Shown here in pieces: positions 20,681 to 23,466 of a stretch of DNA of 23,466 bases. The stretch is from the NCBI GenBank assembly GCA_934408795.1, contig CAKRVQ010000003.1, positions 1-23,466 on the forward strand. Reading direction: 5' to 3'. The position numbers were made by a program, and so were the translations under genes. Each line of letters starts with the position of its first letter. The first letter of the stretch is position 1. The notes under the pieces are model-generated. The model did not search any database. It saw nothing but the letters and a program-made list of their open reading frames with translations, and was not told where the DNA came from. This stretch comes from an uncultured Eubacteriales bacterium. Lineage in GTDB: Bacteria > Bacillota > Clostridia > Oscillospirales > Acutalibacteraceae.

Positions 20681-23317
20681 ATGAGCAAGCATGAAAATGT
20701 ATATTGGCCGGATGACGAACTGACGAATATCCAGCCTGTCGAAATAACCGACGAAGTCAAGACGAGTATGCTTCAGTACTCAATGTCGGTGCTTGTGGGC
20801 CGTGCAATACCGGATGTCCGCGACGGACTCAAACCGGTCCACAGAAGAATACTTTACACAATGTATGAAAACGGACTCACTCCCGACAAGGCATACCGTA
20901 AGTGCGCCGATACCGTCGGTACCGTTCTCGGACGGTATCATCCTCACGGAGACGCCAGCGTTTACGATGCAATGGTCCGCATGGCGCAGGACTTTTCACT
21001 CAGATACCCCCTTATAGACGGTCACGGAAACTTCGGTAATATAGACGGATATCCCGCCGCGGCATACAGGTACACGGAGTCGAGAATGAACAGACTCTCC
21101 CTTCATATGCTGGACGACATCGATAAGGAGACCGTTGATTTTGTACCTAACTACGACGACCGTCTTAAAGAGCCAGAGGTGCTGCCCGTCAGATTTCCTC
21201 AGCTGCTGGTAAACGGCAGCTCGGGTATCGCCGTCGGTATGGCGACCGAAATACCGCCTCATAATCTCGGAGAAGTCATAGACGGAATGTGCTGCCTTAT
21301 AGACGATCCGGACGCCGATCTTCAGAAGATCTGTCAGTACATAAAGGGCCCCGACTTCCCTACCGGCGGTATTATTATGGGGAGAAGCGGTATCCGTGCG
21401 GCTTATGCGACCGGAAGAGGCAAGATCACCGTAAGAGGTAAAGCGGATATCGAAGAGCTTCATAACGGAAAATTCAGAATAGTCATTTCCGAAATACCTT
21501 ATAAGGTGAGAAAAAAGGATCTTGTAAAGAGCATCTATGACCTTGCCGCAGAAAAGCGTATTGAGGGTATTGACGATGTCGTCGACTATTCCTCAAAGCG
21601 TGACGGCGGTATCAGGATCGTCGTTGATGTGAAAAAGGACGCCAATCCGCAGGTCGTGCTCAATAAGATATACTCCTATACTCAGCTTCAGACCACCTTC
21701 GGTGCAATACTGCTTGCAATAGTCAACGGTAAGCCGCAGATACTCACCCTGAAGGAAATGCTTCAGAACTGCATCGACTTCCAGTGTGATATAATCCGCC
21801 GCCGCACCGAATACGATAAGAGAAAAGCAGCCGAAAGGGCTCATATCCTTGAAGGACTTAAGATAGCTCTTGACTTTATCGACGAAGTAATTGCCATAAT
21901 AAGAAATTCCAAGACCATACCCGAATCAAAGCAGGCGTTGACCGAGCGTTTCGGGCTGGATGATATCCAGACCACCGCGATCGTTCAGATGCAGCTCGGA
22001 AAGCTCGCGGGAATGGAAAAGCAGAAGATACTCGACGAACTCAAGGAAAAGCTTGATTTCATCAAGGAGTGCGAAGAGATCCTCGCGAGCCACGCAAGGA
22101 TACTCGATATCGTAAAGACCGAGTCGCTTAATCTGAGAGACAAATTCTCGGACGACAGAAGGACCGAGATATCGGATGTCGCGGGCGATGTCGATATAGA
22201 GGACCTCATCCCCGAAGAGGAATGCATACTCACAAAGACAATAGGCGGATATATCAAGCGTATGCCTTCGGACAGTTATGATGTGCAGAGCCGCGGCGGC
22301 AAGGGCAGAATAGGTATTAAGACCCGTGAGGGCGATGACATAGACAGTGTGTTTACCTGCTCAAGCCACGACTATATTATGATGTTCTCCAACCTCGGAA
22401 GAATGTACCGCCTTAAGGCGTATGAGATCCCCGAGGGAGGAATGACGGCAAAGGGAATGAACCTTATCAATATATTGCCGCTGATGAATGAAGAAAAGAT
22501 CATCAGAGTGCTGCCGATGGGCAAGGATCTTAAAGACGACAGTTATATCTGTATGCTCACCCGTAAGGGTACGATAAAGCGTACGGCGACCGATGCTTTC
22601 AAAAATGTCAGAAAAACGGGCATTATCGCGATAAATGTCGACGATGACGACGAGCTCGCATTTGTCGCCAAGACCTCGGGCAACGATGATCTCCTTGTCG
22701 CCACCGCAAACGGTAAAGCGATAAGGTTCAATGAAAACGACGCCCGCGAAATGGGCAGAACCGCACGCGGAGTCAGAGCGATCAGACTGCGCGAGGGAGA
22801 TATCACGGTCGGAATGTGCCTCTGCCGCGAGGGCGGCGATATACTTACCGTAACCGAAAAGGGCATGGGTAAGCGCTGCGCTTCCGAGGAATACCGCGAA
22901 CAGTCCAGAGGCGGTCAGGGAACGACAAACTATTGTATCACGGAAAAGACAGGCAGAGTGGCTTCGGTGCTTGAGGTCGGCGACGATACCGATATAATCG
23001 CGATCGCGTCAGACGGCAAGACCATCCGCCTGCATGCTGCCCAGATCAGAAGAACCTCCCGCAGAACCAAGGGGGTTATCGTTATGAGACCCGAGGAAGG
23101 CGCAATAGTGCTCTCCGCGGCGGCGGTGACCCACGAGGAGGAGACCGAATCAAATCCGACGGACGAAAACGGCGGAGAAACGGTCGGAACCGCGGACGAA
23201 CCTGCCGCGGGATCGGCAGCCGAGACGGCGGAAGAGATGACAGGAGCAGCGTCGGAAGAAATGTCGGAAGACACGGCGGGCGGAGTCATCGAGACCGATT
23301 CGGTTCCCGAAGCTTAA
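20681..23317 (+). CDS. gyrA: DNA gyrase subunit A
   Basis: An 878-residue breakage-reunion subunit. The winged-helix region has RAIPDVRDGLKPVHRRIL (about 41-58), the quinolone region HPHGDASVYDAM (about 87-98) and the catalytic tyrosine in AYRYTE (Tyr131). A coiled-coil tower and gate (about 380-500) leads into the six-bladed DNA-wrapping beta-pinwheel, whose GyrA-box is QSRGGKG. That box distinguishes GyrA from ParC and is needed for negative supercoiling. The last roughly 60 residues form an acidic Glu/Thr/Gly/Ala tail. Position 92 is Ala where E. coli has Ser83. AAGGAAGGGAG precedes the ATG. The terminator-like hairpin at 23379-23430 closes the operon. Confidence 0.97.
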   Translation: MSKHENVYWPDDELTNIQPVEITDEVKTSMLQYSMSVLVGRAIPDVRDGLKPVHRRILYTMYENGLTPDKAYRKCADTVGTVLGRYHPHGDASVYDAMVRMAQDFSLRYPLIDGHGNFGNIDGYPAAAYRYTESRMNRLSLHMLDDIDKETVDFVPNYDDRLKEPEVLPVRFPQLLVNGSSGIAVGMATEIPPHNLGEVIDGMCCLIDDPDADLQKICQYIKGPDFPTGGIIMGRSGIRAAYATGRGKITVRGKADIEELHNGKFRIVISEIPYKVRKKDLVKSIYDLAAEKRIEGIDDVVDYSSKRDGGIRIVVDVKKDANPQVVLNKIYSYTQLQTTFGAILLAIVNGKPQILTLKEMLQNCIDFQCDIIRRRTEYDKRKAAERAHILEGLKIALDFIDEVIAIIRNSKTIPESKQALTERFGLDDIQTTAIVQMQLGKLAGMEKQKILDELKEKLDFIKECEEILASHARILDIVKTESLNLRDKFSDDRRTEISDVAGDVDIEDLIPEEECILTKTIGGYIKRMPSDSYDVQSRGGKGRIGIKTREGDDIDSVFTCSSHDYIMMFSNLGRMYRLKAYEIPEGGMTAKGMNLINILPLMNEEKIIRVLPMGKDLKDDSYICMLTRKGTIKRTATDAFKNVRKTGIIAINVDDDDELAFVAKTSGNDDLLVATANGKAIRFNENDAREMGRTARGVRAIRLREGDITVGMCLCREGGDILTVTEKGMGKRCASEEYREQSRGGQGTTNYCITEKTGRVASVLEVGDDTDIIAIASDGKTIRLHAAQIRRTSRRTKGVIVMRPEEGAIVLSAAAVTHEEETESNPTDENGGETVGTADEPAAGSAAETAEEMTGAASEEMSEDTAGGVIETDSVPEA

Positions 23318-23378
23318 GACAGGATATCTGAAAACAGATACAAAACCGCAAAGTGATAACAAAAAAACACAAAAAGGG

Positions 23379-23430
23379 GCCCGGGCGCGTGCTGCAAACT
23401 GCGGCACACGCCCGGGCTCTCCGCTTTTTT
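23379..23430 (+). terminator. Terminator after gyrA, probably bidirectional
   Basis: A 14-bp stem with one mismatch (23379-23392 with 23404-23417) and a T6 run at 23425-23430 lies 61 nt past the gyrA stop. On the minus strand the same stem runs directly into CCTTTTTGTGTTTTTTTG, so it could also end a convergent transcript entering from the right. No gene is visible in 23431-23466. Confidence 0.75.
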
Positions 23431-23466
23431 AATACCAAGACCCGCCGCCCACCGCCGCGCACCCTG

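Overview
The window looks like the replication-origin region of an anaerobic, endospore-forming Firmicute of class Clostridia, most likely an Oscillospiraceae/Ruminococcaceae-type gut bacterium. The evidence is the order dnaA-dnaN-yaaA-recF-remB-gyrB-gyrA (the Bacillus/Clostridium origin order), parA/parB with two parS sites, the sporulation genes spoVAF and spoVAE, a PerR/reverse-rubrerythrin oxidative-stress pair, and Gram-positive RBSs and sigma-A promoters. I see no insertion sequence, phage gene or CRISPR array.

Layout. (1) 1-8440, genes on the minus strand: a strong promoter and leader at the left edge that probably drive an rRNA operon lying outside the window; class II fructose-bisphosphate aldolase; a lipoprotein; a secreted wall- or membrane-anchored protein behind a perfect sigma-A promoter; the perR-rubrerythrin operon with a perfect palindromic operator; and a MOP-superfamily flippase. 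(2) 8593-12544, plus strand: spoVAF-spoVAE, then parS/parS, a terminator, and parA-parB. (3) 12652-12895: a tRNA-Met/tRNA-Glu pair with a consensus promoter and a terminator. (4) 13423-18000: dnaA, the dnaA-dnaN intergenic oriC with a DnaA-trio-like tract and an AT-rich unwinding element, then dnaN, yaaA and recF. (5) 18131-23430: a structured repeat, remB, gyrB, gyrA and a terminator.

How the genes work together. DnaA opens oriC, DnaN clamps the polymerase, RecF handles stalled forks and gaps, and gyrase removes the supercoils ahead of the forks. ParA and ParB bound at parS segregate the newly copied origins. Genes left of 8440 point leftward and dnaA onwards point rightward, so most transcription moves away from oriC with the forks. 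The 8.6-12.9 kb block is the exception.

The most unusual feature is a family of five intergenic elements of 150-200 bp (2700-2853, 4866-5035, 6463-6630, 13039-13236, 18131-18280). All have the same strand orientation and the same nested fold: an outer stem enclosing hairpin 1, a long central stem and hairpin 2. Stem sequences differ between copies, but the changes preserve pairing, and hairpin 2 always closes on a three-base loop that reads GNA on the minus strand. A second point is DnaA: its box-recognition motif is altered, and canonical DnaA boxes are missing around oriC.
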